DNA of 44,066 nucleotides from an uncultured Flavobacteriales bacterium. Its GTDB lineage: Bacteria > Bacteroidota > Bacteroidia > Palsa-965. Positions 16,904 through 24,905 of this stretch are shown here, piece after piece (within the stretch, counting starts at the first letter, position 1; every line of letters begins with the position of its first letter). Both the position numbers and the translations under genes were made by a program. The DNA lies in contig CAMLEF010000002.1 of assembly GCA_946478675.1 (NCBI GenBank), positions 1 to 44,066 of the forward strand, written 5' to 3'. The notes beneath the pieces are model-generated. The model had not been told where the DNA came from and searched no databases. It was given only the letters and a program-made list of their open reading frames with translations.

Positions 16904-18325
16904 ATGAAAAAATCATTACGCATTCTGCTGTTCACTGTGCTGTTTCCTTTTGCCGCATTCGCAAGCGCCAACGACACGGTGATCTTCACACCGCTCGGGC
17001 ATTATTATTTCACGCCCGCGAACAACGGTTATTCCGGTTACACGCCGCTGATCGATCGCCTCGGCCGACCGTATCTCTATCTCGTCACGAAAGAAGCGGG
17101 CCTCGTCACCTTCGATATTTCGAATACGATGAACCCGGTGGTGGCGAACACGCAACCCGTTTCCGTATTCAACAACCTGAAGCCTTCCGCGGTGGCGCAG
17201 GACAGCAATTACCTCTTCGTCGGTCTCGGCGATTTCGAATCAGGGCAAACTTCCGGGCTGGCGATCTTCAACATTACGAATCCGCAGTCGCCCGTGCTGC
17301 TCGATCAATGGGATTCGACAGTGTTCTCCGGCGGTGTAGGACAAGTGGTCTGGCAGGGCAATTACGCCTATCTCGCCGGCATGACGGAAGGCGTGATCAT
17401 TCTCAATATTGCGAACAAGCAGAACATTCAATTCGTCAGCAGCATTCTTCCCGATCCGAATTTCGGTCCGCATGCCTACACGTATCACTCGCGCGGGCTC
17501 TGCCTCAATCACGACACGCTGTTGGTGGCCGACGACAACGGCGGCTTGCGCGTGATCGACGTGACGAATAAAAATGCGCCGTCGGAGATCGGTTTGTTCA
17601 TTAGCCCGAACATCGAAGCGAACGGCAACCACGCCATCTACAACCACGTGCACCGTCTCGGCGATTACGCGTATTGCACGATGGATTATTGCAGCTGGTC
17701 GGTGGTGAACGTGGCGAATCCGGCAGCGATGACGGAAGTCGCGTGGCAGAATACGTTCGGTGCGCAAAACGCATTGGATTGGTTCGGCAGTCCCGGCCAC
17801 ACGAACGAGCTGGTGTACGATGCACCGACGAACATCATGATGGTTTCCGGCACGGCAACGGAAGTGCTTGCGTTTGATCCGGCGATTCCCGCACAGCCGC
17901 GACTGATGGGGAAGTACGGCAATCCGAATGATAGCATCGCTGCCTGGGGCGTGGACGTGTACGGCAATCTCGTCGTGGCGGCCATCATTCACAATCCATT
18001 CAACTGGCCGTACAATTCAATTGAAGGCGGCATCCAGCTGCTGAACTTCAGCGTGCTCACCGGCATGGAAGAAGAAACGACGCAGCCTTCCTTGACTTTG
18101 TTCCCGAATCCTGCGAATGAAAGCTGCAACATTCTTCTTCCGGCTTGCGAAAGCGCATTGACGATCGACGTGCTGGATATTTCAGGAAGGATTGTACTGA
18201 CGCAAAATGTATCTCGCGGCGAAAAAGAATATCAGCTCGATCTTTCGTCCTTGAGCAGTGGAATGTATACGGTACGCGTTTCCGGCGATCGTGTGTTGCA
18301 GACGGCGAAAGTGGTGAAGGAATAA
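16904..18325 (+). CDS. T9SS-secreted LVIVD-repeat protein
   Basis: The 473-residue product has a signal peptide (MKKSLRILLFTVLFPFAAFA). Next is a beta-propeller-like series of LVIVD repeats: YLYLVTKEAGLVTFDISN, GLAIFNITNPQSPVLL, EGVIILNIANKQNIQFV, GGLRVIDVTNKNAPSEI, and WSVVNVANPAAMTEVA. The last ~80 residues are a type A type IX sorting domain (SLTLFPNPANESCN, DVLDISGRIVL, LDLSSLSSGMYTVRV), which directs outer-membrane passage and surface anchoring or release. The function of LVIVD proteins is unknown. It is 11 nt downstream of the LD-carboxypeptidase and presumably cotranscribed. Its stop is only 2 nt from the stop of the convergent glycosyltransferase gene. Confidence 0.92.
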   Translation: MKKSLRILLFTVLFPFAAFASANDTVIFTPLGHYYFTPANNGYSGYTPLIDRLGRPYLYLVTKEAGLVTFDISNTMNPVVANTQPVSVFNNLKPSAVAQDSNYLFVGLGDFESGQTSGLAIFNITNPQSPVLLDQWDSTVFSGGVGQVVWQGNYAYLAGMTEGVIILNIANKQNIQFVSSILPDPNFGPHAYTYHSRGLCLNHDTLLVADDNGGLRVIDVTNKNAPSEIGLFISPNIEANGNHAIYNHVHRLGDYAYCTMDYCSWSVVNVANPAAMTEVAWQNTFGAQNALDWFGSPGHTNELVYDAPTNIMMVSGTATEVLAFDPAIPAQPRLMGKYGNPNDSIAAWGVDVYGNLVVAAIIHNPFNWPYNSIEGGIQLLNFSVLTGMEEETTQPSLTLFPNPANESCNILLPACESALTIDVLDISGRIVLTQNVSRGEKEYQLDLSSLSSGMYTVRVSGDRVLQTAKVVKE

Positions 18326-18327
18326 GC

Positions 18328-19449
18328 TTACGGCGTCCTGTTCACCTGCAGCTTTTGCCAGGTTATCGAACGTTCGTTGAAGAAAACGAATTTGAAGCCG
18401 GCGAGAAAAAAGAAATAATTGATACGCGTGATCAGCAGCAGGTAGTTTCTCGTTTTCGGAAACAAAAGCAATAACGCGAACGGAAGCAGCAGCACCGCCA
18501 AATAATAAAGCGGCAGGAATTCCAGGGCGAGCATCGCTGAGCTGATCAGCAACAACAGCAGCAGCAAAGGCAACAGCAGCTTCATGTATTTGTAAACGAG
18601 GAACCGGCAAAAGGTCGTCGCCGGCAATTGACGGATGAGTGAGAAATGCCGGTAGAGAAACACCAGCAAACCGCGTGTCAATCGCTCGAGGCGTTCGCGG
18701 GTGTAATAATGGTTGAATTCCACGTCGCGGATCACTGCTTCTTTTTCCTGCACCAGCCGTTTGTCCTGCGCGATCGTGGAGACGACAACGAACAGGTCGT
18801 CGAAGAGAATATCCGTCGGAATTTCCCGGAACACGGAACGCCGCTGCGCATATAACGCCCCGAACACATTCAGGCTGGAGCTGCCGTCGCTTTCCGAAAA
18901 TGCAATCGCGTTCAGCAATCTCCGGAAAAAGGAACCGTTCTCTTTTTCTTTCCCGTCGACGAGTGTGCATGAAACGGTTCCGACGGTCGGATCTTCGAAG
19001 CGCTGCACGAGTTTGCGGATGCTTCCTTTTTTCATCACCTGCCGGCAATCGCTGAAGACGAGAATTTCGTGGCGGCATTTCGTAACGGCGCGGTTGACGT
19101 TTTCGATCTTGGTGGCGCGTTCTTCAGAAGTGAGCAGGTGAATGCCGGGACGATCCAGGAATTCTTTTACGATTTCATTCGTGCGATCAGTCGATCCGCT
19201 GGTGACGATAAAAAGCTCGGAGCCTTCGATCCATTCTTCGGGATCGATCAGCGAAAGGATCTTTTGGCCGATGTACGCTTCTTCGTTATAGCAGGCGACG
19301 ATGATGCTGACCGGCTGCGAAAAATTTCCCGTGATGCGTTGCGGTTTTTTCCCGAAACGGCTGCGTAGCCACGCAACGAGCGGGTAGGAGAAGAGCGTGA
19401 GACAAAGCGCCGCGCTGACAAAAAACAAAACGAGCATCGACGTGATCAT
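18328..19449 (-). CDS. Membrane glycosyltransferase, family 2
   Basis: The 373-residue protein starts with a membrane helix (residues about 3-27) and then a GT-A domain: QPVSIIVACYNEEAYIGQKI, LFIVTSGSTDRTNEIV, ILVFSDCRQVMKKGSI in the nucleotide-sugar/metal site, and the acceptor-side ILFDDLFVVVSTIAQ. A QxxRW-like motif is not obvious; HYYTRERLERLTRGLL occupies that position. About three hydrophobic segments follow (residues ~280-350). It probably transfers sugar to a lipid or polymer at the inner membrane. It starts 2 nt after the stop of the polysaccharide deacetylase gene, so the pair is one operon making or modifying a surface glycan. Confidence 0.9.
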   Translation of the reverse strand: MITSMLVLFFVSAALCLTLFSYPLVAWLRSRFGKKPQRITGNFSQPVSIIVACYNEEAYIGQKILSLIDPEEWIEGSELFIVTSGSTDRTNEIVKEFLDRPGIHLLTSEERATKIENVNRAVTKCRHEILVFSDCRQVMKKGSIRKLVQRFEDPTVGTVSCTLVDGKEKENGSFFRRLLNAIAFSESDGSSSLNVFGALYAQRRSVFREIPTDILFDDLFVVVSTIAQDKRLVQEKEAVIRDVEFNHYYTRERLERLTRGLLVFLYRHFSLIRQLPATTFCRFLVYKYMKLLLPLLLLLLLISSAMLALEFLPLYYLAVLLLPFALLLLFPKTRNYLLLITRINYFFFLAGFKFVFFNERSITWQKLQVNRTP

Positions 19450-19451
19450 GA

Positions 19452-20189
19452 TCAGCGGTTGAGCAGTTTTTTCGCCATCGTTTTCGCTTTGGATGTGAGG
19501 ACGAGTTTTGCAGGCACCGTTCCGTTTCCGCTGAGCAGCGCACGTAAAGTCCGGAGCGAAGTGCCGCGCCGCACATTCCAGCGATGCAGCAAAAAGTGTT
19601 CGTCATCGAGCGTATTGATCGTCGTATCCGTTGACAGCACTGCGCGGTAACCGGCGAGCTTCGCTTGTTGAAGGACGTTGGCATTGTAACGTCCGTACGG
19701 TAATGCGAAAAGATCAACCGGTTTGCCCGTGATCATTTCAAGTTGCTGTTTTGAATCGCGCAGCTCGGCGAATTGTTCTTCCTGCGAAAGCGTGCGCAGG
19801 TCGCGGTGCGTGCTGCCGTGCGAGCCGATGATGAATTTCGCTTCCGATAAACTGCGGAGCTGTGTTTCACTTGCGCGATTTTCTTTCCCGATGAAATGGA
19901 TGACCGGGAAAAAAGCAGCGGTGAATCCGAATTGCTGCAGCAGCGGTTGCGCGATGTCGATATCGGAGGTGTGACCGTCGTCGAAGGTGAAGGCAACAGC
20001 GAAAGGGAAATTATTTTCAGAAGCGCCGGGAGCAATTACCGGGACATTTAATTCGCGCACGAGTTGCAATTGCTTTTCGAATGCAGCAGGCGAAACGGCG
20101 TAGCGGTCGTTCGTCGCGTCTGCGAGACGATGATAATTCAGGATGAGCAAACGGCAGGGCACGATTGTTACGTTTGACGGATCGATCAC
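19452..20189 (-). CDS. Polysaccharide deacetylase (NodB/CE4 family)
   Basis: The product has 245 residues from the GTG at 20189, or 236 from a second GTG at 20162 that begins just before CRLLILNYHRLAD, the usual N-terminus. No ATG is available nearby. The CE4 motifs are present: FTFDDGHTSDID with the metal and catalytic Asp pair, IGSHGSTHRDLRTLS with the HxxxH metal ligands, and LFALPYGRYNANV. It removes N-acetyl groups from a polysaccharide, probably at the envelope, although no signal peptide is evident. A TTG-N20-TACATTTG promoter lies upstream. The glycosyltransferase gene follows after 2 nt, supporting a joint role in exopolysaccharide or wall-glycan modification. Confidence 0.9.
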   Translation of the reverse strand: MIDPSNVTIVPCRLLILNYHRLADATNDRYAVSPAAFEKQLQLVRELNVPVIAPGASENNFPFAVAFTFDDGHTSDIDIAQPLLQQFGFTAAFFPVIHFIGKENRASETQLRSLSEAKFIIGSHGSTHRDLRTLSQEEQFAELRDSKQQLEMITGKPVDLFALPYGRYNANVLQQAKLAGYRAVLSTDTTINTLDDEHFLLHRWNVRRGTSLRTLRALLSGNGTVPAKLVLTSKAKTMAKKLLNR

Positions 20190-20229
20190 CGCTTCTCACG
20201 AATGGTGTGCGATTGGTCCGGGATTGGCT

Positions 20230-20260
20230 CAAATGTATAATTGCGCAAAAGCAAATCCAA
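20230..20260 (-). promoter_or_regulatory. Promoter of the deacetylase-glycosyltransferase operon
   Basis: On the minus strand TTG (20258-20260) is followed after exactly 20 nt by TACATTTG (20230-20237), a good fit to the Bacteroidota TTTG-N19-21-TAnnTTTG promoter. The GTG start at 20189 lies 40 nt downstream of the -7 element. Confidence 0.65.
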
Positions 20261-20301
20261 CGGAAAATACGGGATGCAATAAAAGAGATTCGCGATCGTT
20301 T

Positions 20302-21672
20302 CTATCCGAACAATCCGCTGAACACTTCTTCGATCTTGCCGACGAGATGCAGCTTGATGCCGTAGCTGCCGGCTTTCAATCCTTTGTGATATTTCGAAAT
20401 GTAAATTTCCTTGAAGCCTAACTTCTCCGCTTCAGCAATGCGCTGTTCGATGCGGTTGACGGGACGGATCTCTCCGCTCAGGCCGACTTCCGCTGCGAAG
20501 CATACGCCCGCAGGAACAGGAATATCCGCATTCGAAGAAAGCACGGCGCACACGACCGCGAGATCGATGCCGGGATCTTCCACTTTCAATCCGCCGGCGA
20601 TGTTGAGGAAAACATCTTTTGCGCCTAGACGGAAGCCGCAGCGTTTTTCGAGTACTGCCAGCAGCATCGCGAGACGACGAAGATCGAATCCCGTCGAAGA
20701 GCGTTGCGGCGTACCGTAAGCAGCCGTGCTCACCAGCGCCTGTGTTTCGATCAGCATCGGGCGAAGTCCTTCCATCAGCACGGCAATGGAAACGCCGCTC
20801 ACGGGTTCTTCCCGCGCGGTGACGAGAATCTCAGAAGGATTGCTGACTTCGCGCAAGCCGCTGCCCTGCATCTCGTAAATGCCGAGCTCGTTGGTGGAGC
20901 CGAAGCGGTTTTTCGTCGTGCGCAGCAAACGGTAAACGTGGTTACGATCGCCTTCGAACTGCAGCACGGTGTCGACCATGTGCTCGAGCACTTTCGGTCC
21001 GGCGAGCGAGCCTTCTTTCGTAATGTGGCCGATGAGGAACACCGGCACGTTCGATTCTTTCGCGAAGCGCATCAGCTCGGCCGCACATTCTCGCACCTGC
21101 GAAACGCTTCCGGGTGAAGATTCGACGTGCGCCGTGTGCAGCGTCTGGATGGAATCGATGATCAGCAGCTGCGGTTCGACCTGCGCGATCTGCTGGAAAA
21201 TATTCTGCGTGTTTGTTTCGGTGAGAATGAAGCAATCGGGATTTTTGATGCCGATGCGTTCCGCGCGCATCTTGATCTGCTCTTCGCTTTCTTCACCGGA
21301 AACGTACAACACGCGCAAATTTTTGATCTGCGTCGCCAGCTGCAGCATGAGCGTGGATTTCCCGATGCCGGGCTCGCCGCCGAAAAGAATCAGCGAACCG
21401 GGAACGAGCCCGCCGCCGAGCACGCGCGCTAATTCATTGTCATAAATCGGGAACCGCGTCTCGGTTGTTGCCGTGATCTCGCCGAGCTTGACGGGCTTCG
21501 GTGCGCGTTGCGTCGAACGTGATCCGAAACCTGACGTGCGCGTATCGGTGCTCTTCTGCACGATCTCTTCGACGTACGTGTTCCATTCGCCGCAGGAAGG
21601 ACATTTGCCGATCCACTTCGGGGATTGCGCGCCGCAGTTCTGGCAGAAGAAAGAGGTTTTTACTTTGGCCAT
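20302..21672 (-). CDS. radA: DNA repair protein RadA
   Basis: From the ATG at 21672 (MAKVKTSFFCQNCGAQSPK) the product has 456 residues, normal for RadA/Sms. It has the N-terminal C4 zinc motif (CQNC, CPSC), the Walker A FGGEPGIGKSTLML, the Walker B region LLIIDSIQTL, the RadA-specific KNRFGSTNE motif, and a C-terminal Lon-like domain (VCAVLSSNADIPVPAG, FAAEVGLSGEIRPV). It is a RecA-like ATPase that drives branch migration in recombinational repair. An in-frame start eight codons upstream exists but adds residues not typical of the family. An exact -7 match (TACCTTTG) lies 60 nt upstream. Confidence 0.97.
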   Translation of the reverse strand: MAKVKTSFFCQNCGAQSPKWIGKCPSCGEWNTYVEEIVQKSTDTRTSGFGSRSTQRAPKPVKLGEITATTETRFPIYDNELARVLGGGLVPGSLILFGGEPGIGKSTLMLQLATQIKNLRVLYVSGEESEEQIKMRAERIGIKNPDCFILTETNTQNIFQQIAQVEPQLLIIDSIQTLHTAHVESSPGSVSQVRECAAELMRFAKESNVPVFLIGHITKEGSLAGPKVLEHMVDTVLQFEGDRNHVYRLLRTTKNRFGSTNELGIYEMQGSGLREVSNPSEILVTAREEPVSGVSIAVLMEGLRPMLIETQALVSTAAYGTPQRSSTGFDLRRLAMLLAVLEKRCGFRLGAKDVFLNIAGGLKVEDPGIDLAVVCAVLSSNADIPVPAGVCFAAEVGLSGEIRPVNRIEQRIAEAEKLGFKEIYISKYHKGLKAGSYGIKLHLVGKIEEVFSGLFG

Positions 21673-21683
21673 GAAATCAATTT

Positions 21684-21711
21684 GCCGATGTGGCAATATG
21701 CTAATGTGCTA
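21684..21711. repeat. Short degenerate GCTAATG repeat in the radA leader
   Basis: Between the -7 element and the radA start, the plus strand reads GCCGATGTG-GCAATAT-GCTAATGT-GCTAATGA, a run of 7-9-nt units. I recall similar unit runs in other Bacteroidota intergenic regions. It would be transcribed in the radA leader. Confidence 0.4.
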
Positions 21712-21731
21712 ATGAAAAATCAATAATCGAA

Positions 21732-21739
21732 CAAAGGTA
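21732..21739 (-). promoter_or_regulatory. Putative -7 element TACCTTTG for radA
   Basis: On the minus strand TACCTTTG matches TAnnTTTG exactly, 59 nt before the radA ATG. No -33 TTG lies at canonical spacing. Confidence 0.45.
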
Positions 21740-21861
21740 CGCTGTGATGGATGATTTGCTGCTGTTGCAAAATCTATCGCTTTCTTCCAGTGATTTTCGA
21801 CGTTAGCAGCGTTGAGGAGAAAGTTCTCGACTTCGCTCGAACAGGCTTGAGGGATTATCAA

Positions 21862-22434
21862 TTACATGATTCCGCCCACGGCCACACCCGCCTGTATGCC
21901 GACCCAGCCGTTGCCGTAGAGCCATTTCGCGCCGATGTAGGGTTTGACGAACAAGCCGCTTTCGAAATTTTTCTGTGCGCCGATGCCGTAATCGCCGGAG
22001 AGCGTGAAGATCTGTTTGCGGCCGGTGTCGTTGTTCTTGCCGATGAGATCGATGCTGAGCGGGTTGATGTTGAGATGGAATTCAATTGGCTTTTCCGCGC
22101 CGATTGCATAGCTCATGCCTTTCGGGACGAGCGCGCCGGCAATGCCGAGCACCTTCAGCCACGAGCGCGAGGAATCCGCCAGCAGCAGGAATACCAATGG
22201 CAAACCGGCGTCGCAATGAAAGTAGCCTTTGCCGTCGCCGGTGATGCCGCCGCCGATCTCGTAGTTGAGGAACAGCCCGGTTTCCCACGGCGAATACTGG
22301 CATTGCATACCGACGGAATACGTTTGCACAGCGGTGAAGGAATTCATCTGCGCAAAACCGGCTAAACGCACCTGCGAACGCGCAGGCAACAACAGCAGGA
22401 ACAGGAAGACGAAAGCGAAGAGGAGTTTTTTCAT
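21862..22434 (-). CDS. Small exported protein, possible outer-membrane barrel
   Basis: This 190-residue protein has a signal peptide (MKKLLFAFVFLFLLLLPARS, cut before Q). The mature part alternates hydrophobic and polar residues with many Gly and aromatics (YSPWETGLFLNYEIGGGI, FVKPYIGAKWLYGNGWVG), as in small eight-stranded barrels. It ends GVAVGGIM and not with the usual terminal Phe. I recognise no family. It is the last gene of a three-gene minus-strand unit led by the TPR-SpoIIE phosphatase, with 21 nt from the preceding stop. Confidence 0.75.
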   Translation of the reverse strand: MKKLLFAFVFLFLLLLPARSQVRLAGFAQMNSFTAVQTYSVGMQCQYSPWETGLFLNYEIGGGITGDGKGYFHCDAGLPLVFLLLADSSRSWLKVLGIAGALVPKGMSYAIGAEKPIEFHLNINPLSIDLIGKNNDTGRKQIFTLSGDYGIGAQKNFESGLFVKPYIGAKWLYGNGWVGIQAGVAVGGIM

Positions 22435-22455
22435 TGGGGTCGGATGAAAAATGGT

Positions 22456-22740
22456 TCAGGCCTGGAATTCATGCACGAGCACGTGATCGATCCAGATGCG
22501 ATAGGTGTGCGGTTGTAAATACGGCATGATCAGCGGTCGCGTTTTCTGCACGACGAGGTAATGTTTTTCATTCACGCCGATCCACAGCGGGAAAGAACGC
22601 GTGAGCTCGAAACCGAAGACCAGCCATTGGTGAACGGCGGTGTAGCCATCGACGCGGATCTCGAATTTTCCCCAGAACCGGTCGTAGTAAATCGAGACCG
22701 CGTGCTGTTCCTGGTAGCCGATGGTGAAATGATGTTCCAT
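22456..22740 (-). CDS. Small hypothetical protein
   Basis: This 94-residue protein (MEHHFTIGYQEQHAVSIYYD) has no signal peptide, and is rich in aromatics and beta-strand-like segments (FEIRVDGYTAVHQWLVFGFE, THYRIWIDHVLVHEFQA-like end). The start follows the stop of the phosphatase gene by 3 nt, so it is almost certainly translated from the same mRNA. The even spacing of short strands suggests a compact beta domain. Function is unknown; its position suggests a partner or regulator of the phosphatase. Confidence 0.75.
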   Translation of the reverse strand: MEHHFTIGYQEQHAVSIYYDRFWGKFEIRVDGYTAVHQWLVFGFELTRSFPLWIGVNEKHYLVVQKTRPLIMPYLQPHTYRIWIDHVLVHEFQA

Positions 22741-22743
22741 GGA

Positions 22744-24747
22744 TCAGATGCGAATGCCGATCAGAAGAATATCGTCGACCTGCTCATGCTGTCCGCGCCA
22801 CTGGTCGAGCTCCTGTTCGAGCAATTGTTTTTGTTCCGCCATCGGCCGGTGACCGATGAACGCAAGCAGCTGGCGCAGGTGTGCGATCTTGAATTTTTTT
22901 CCGTTGGGCCCGCCGAACTGATCCGCGTATCCGTCGGTGAACAGGTACAGCGCATCACCCGGGCGAAGATCGATCGTGTGATTGTCGAAGCTCGCCGCAG
23001 CATGCGCCTGTTGCCCGATCGCCTGGCGGTTGCCGCGGAATTCCGTGATCACGCCGTTGCGCAGCAGCCACACCGGGTTGTTCGCGCCTGCAAATTCCGC
23101 GCGGTAATTTTTCCGGTCGATCGACAGCAACGCGATATCCATGCCGTCGTTCACCTGGAAAAGTCCGGGAGCGGGGCTCGTGGTTTCGTGCTGCCCGAGC
23201 GTTTGCTGCATGCCTTTGTTGAGCGAATGCAGGATGGGCGCCGGTTTGCTGATGCCGTACACCTGCAGCGCCTGGTTGAGCAGGTTCAATCCGACGACGC
23301 TGAGCAGCGCGCCGGGAACGCCGTGCCCTGTGCAGTCGCCGGCCGCAATGAGAATTTCATTTCCCCACGGTTCCACCCAATAGAAATCGCCGCTCACGAT
23401 ATCACGCGGACGATAAAGCACGAACGAATCGGGGAGATGCTGCTCCATCTTCGTGAGCGAAGGCAGCATGGCGCGCTGGATCCGCCGCGAATAGATGATG
23501 CTGTCGGTAATGTCTTTGTTCTTGATGCCGAGCTCTTCGTTCTTGCGTTCGATGACCTGGTTCTGCGCAGCGAGCAACACATTCGCGCGACGGTTGCGCT
23601 GCCAGGCGTACAGCACGTAACCCGCGAAGATCAGCAGCAGGAATGCGCCGATGCCGATGATGACCACGCGTTGCTGTGCGCGTTTTTCAGTTTCCGTGCG
23701 GCGGGCGAGCTCCTGTTCTTTTTCCATCAGCACGCGTTCGCGGCGTTCGCCCTGCCAGCGGTTCGTCAGCTCGTTGATGCGGCTGGAATTCTCATCGTTG
23801 AAAAGCGAATCGCTCACTTCCTTGAAGCGGATGTGATACTTCAGCGCGTCTTCGTATTGTCCCATCTCGGCATAATCTTTCGACACTTCTTCGTACAGCA
23901 CGCGAATGCCTTCGAGGTATTCGCTTTCCCGCGCCATCGCTTCCGCTTTGAAATGCCATTCGAGTGCATGCGGGTATTGCTTGCGCGTGCGGTACAAACT
24001 GCCGATGTTGATCGCCGCATCCACCATGCCCGTCTGGTTGCCGAGCGTTTCGCAGAGCTCGTACGAAAGCTGGTACGCATCCATCGCGCCGGCGAAATTT
24101 TCCTGCGTTTCGTACACGAAGCCGATGTTGTTCAAAGCGAGCGCTTCGATCTCTTTGTCGCCGTTCTTCTCCGCTTCGTCTTTGGCGTGGCGGCAATACT
24201 CCAGGCCTTTTGCATAATTCTTCTGCGACATGTAGATCGCGCCGATGTTCAGGTACACCGTCGGCAATCGTGATTTGTCGTTGAGCGTGTTGATGAGATC
24301 TGCGGCGTTCGAATAATGCGTGAGCGCGAGCTCGTTGTTGTTCTGGTCGCTGTAAACGTTGCCGAGGTTGATGTAGCTGAGCACCATGCCCTGCTTGTCG
24401 CCGATGCGTTCGCGGATGCTGAGCGCCTGCAGGTGCGCTTTGATCGCGTCGATGTATTCGCCCCTGCGGTAATGGATCACGCCGATGTTGTTGTAGCTGT
24501 CGCCGCGGCCTTTGTCGAAGTTGGTTTTCTCCGCCAGCGCGCGTGCCTGTTCCGCATAGTTGAGCGCCGTCGCCGGGTCGGAGCTGCGCAGCGCCCAGGA
24601 AAGACGGTTCAGGGTTTTGACTTTGCCGGTATCTTCTTCCTGCGTCGCGAGCACTTTTTTAAGGCTGTCGACGGTTGCGGGTTGCGCAAATGAAAAAACG
24701 GATATCAGCAGGCTGCAAAGAAGCAGGGAACAGGCCCGGGATTGCAT
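22744..24747 (-). CDS. TPR-repeat membrane protein with SpoIIE/PP2C phosphatase domain
   Basis: The 667-residue protein starts with a signal peptide (MQSRACSLLLCSLLISVFSFA). About seven tetratricopeptide repeats follow (residues ~40-320, for example GDSYNNIGVIHYRRGEYIDA and LSYINLGNVYSDQNN). A membrane helix (about 355-378, VVIIGIGAFLLLIFAGYVLY) leads into a cytoplasmic coiled coil. The C-terminal SpoIIE-type PP2C domain shows RPRDIVSGDFYWVEP, IAAGDCTGHGVPGALLSVVG and LYLFTDGYADQFGG, with the metal-binding Asp residues intact. This layout, periplasmic TPR sensor plus cytosolic serine phosphatase, is common in Bacteroidota and is expected to act on an anti-sigma-factor antagonist. No such partner is in the window. 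A TAGCTTTG element ends 5 nt before its ATG. Confidence 0.93.
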   Translation of the reverse strand: MQSRACSLLLCSLLISVFSFAQPATVDSLKKVLATQEEDTGKVKTLNRLSWALRSSDPATALNYAEQARALAEKTNFDKGRGDSYNNIGVIHYRRGEYIDAIKAHLQALSIRERIGDKQGMVLSYINLGNVYSDQNNNELALTHYSNAADLINTLNDKSRLPTVYLNIGAIYMSQKNYAKGLEYCRHAKDEAEKNGDKEIEALALNNIGFVYETQENFAGAMDAYQLSYELCETLGNQTGMVDAAINIGSLYRTRKQYPHALEWHFKAEAMARESEYLEGIRVLYEEVSKDYAEMGQYEDALKYHIRFKEVSDSLFNDENSSRINELTNRWQGERRERVLMEKEQELARRTETEKRAQQRVVIIGIGAFLLLIFAGYVLYAWQRNRRANVLLAAQNQVIERKNEELGIKNKDITDSIIYSRRIQRAMLPSLTKMEQHLPDSFVLYRPRDIVSGDFYWVEPWGNEILIAAGDCTGHGVPGALLSVVGLNLLNQALQVYGISKPAPILHSLNKGMQQTLGQHETTSPAPGLFQVNDGMDIALLSIDRKNYRAEFAGANNPVWLLRNGVITEFRGNRQAIGQQAHAAASFDNHTIDLRPGDALYLFTDGYADQFGGPNGKKFKIAHLRQLLAFIGHRPMAEQKQLLEQELDQWRGQHEQVDDILLIGIRI

Positions 24748-24752
24748 AGCGG

Positions 24753-24760
24753 CAAAGCTA
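24753..24760 (-). promoter_or_regulatory. -7 element TAGCTTTG abutting the phosphatase start
   Basis: On the minus strand TAGCTTTG (exact TAnnTTTG) ends 5 nt before the ATG at 24747. If used, transcription would start at or within 2 nt of the start codon. Confidence 0.5.
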
Positions 24761-24905
24761 CAACAATCATATTCATGGCTGATATTGCTCAGGGCGCCTG
24801 CAGGGGCGCTGTTTTCCAGTCAATTGCAAATTGTTTAAAAACCTTCTAAATAAGAAGACTGACAATTACCTGACAAATCCAGCGCGTGCCTGGGGGAAAT
24901 TTGTG

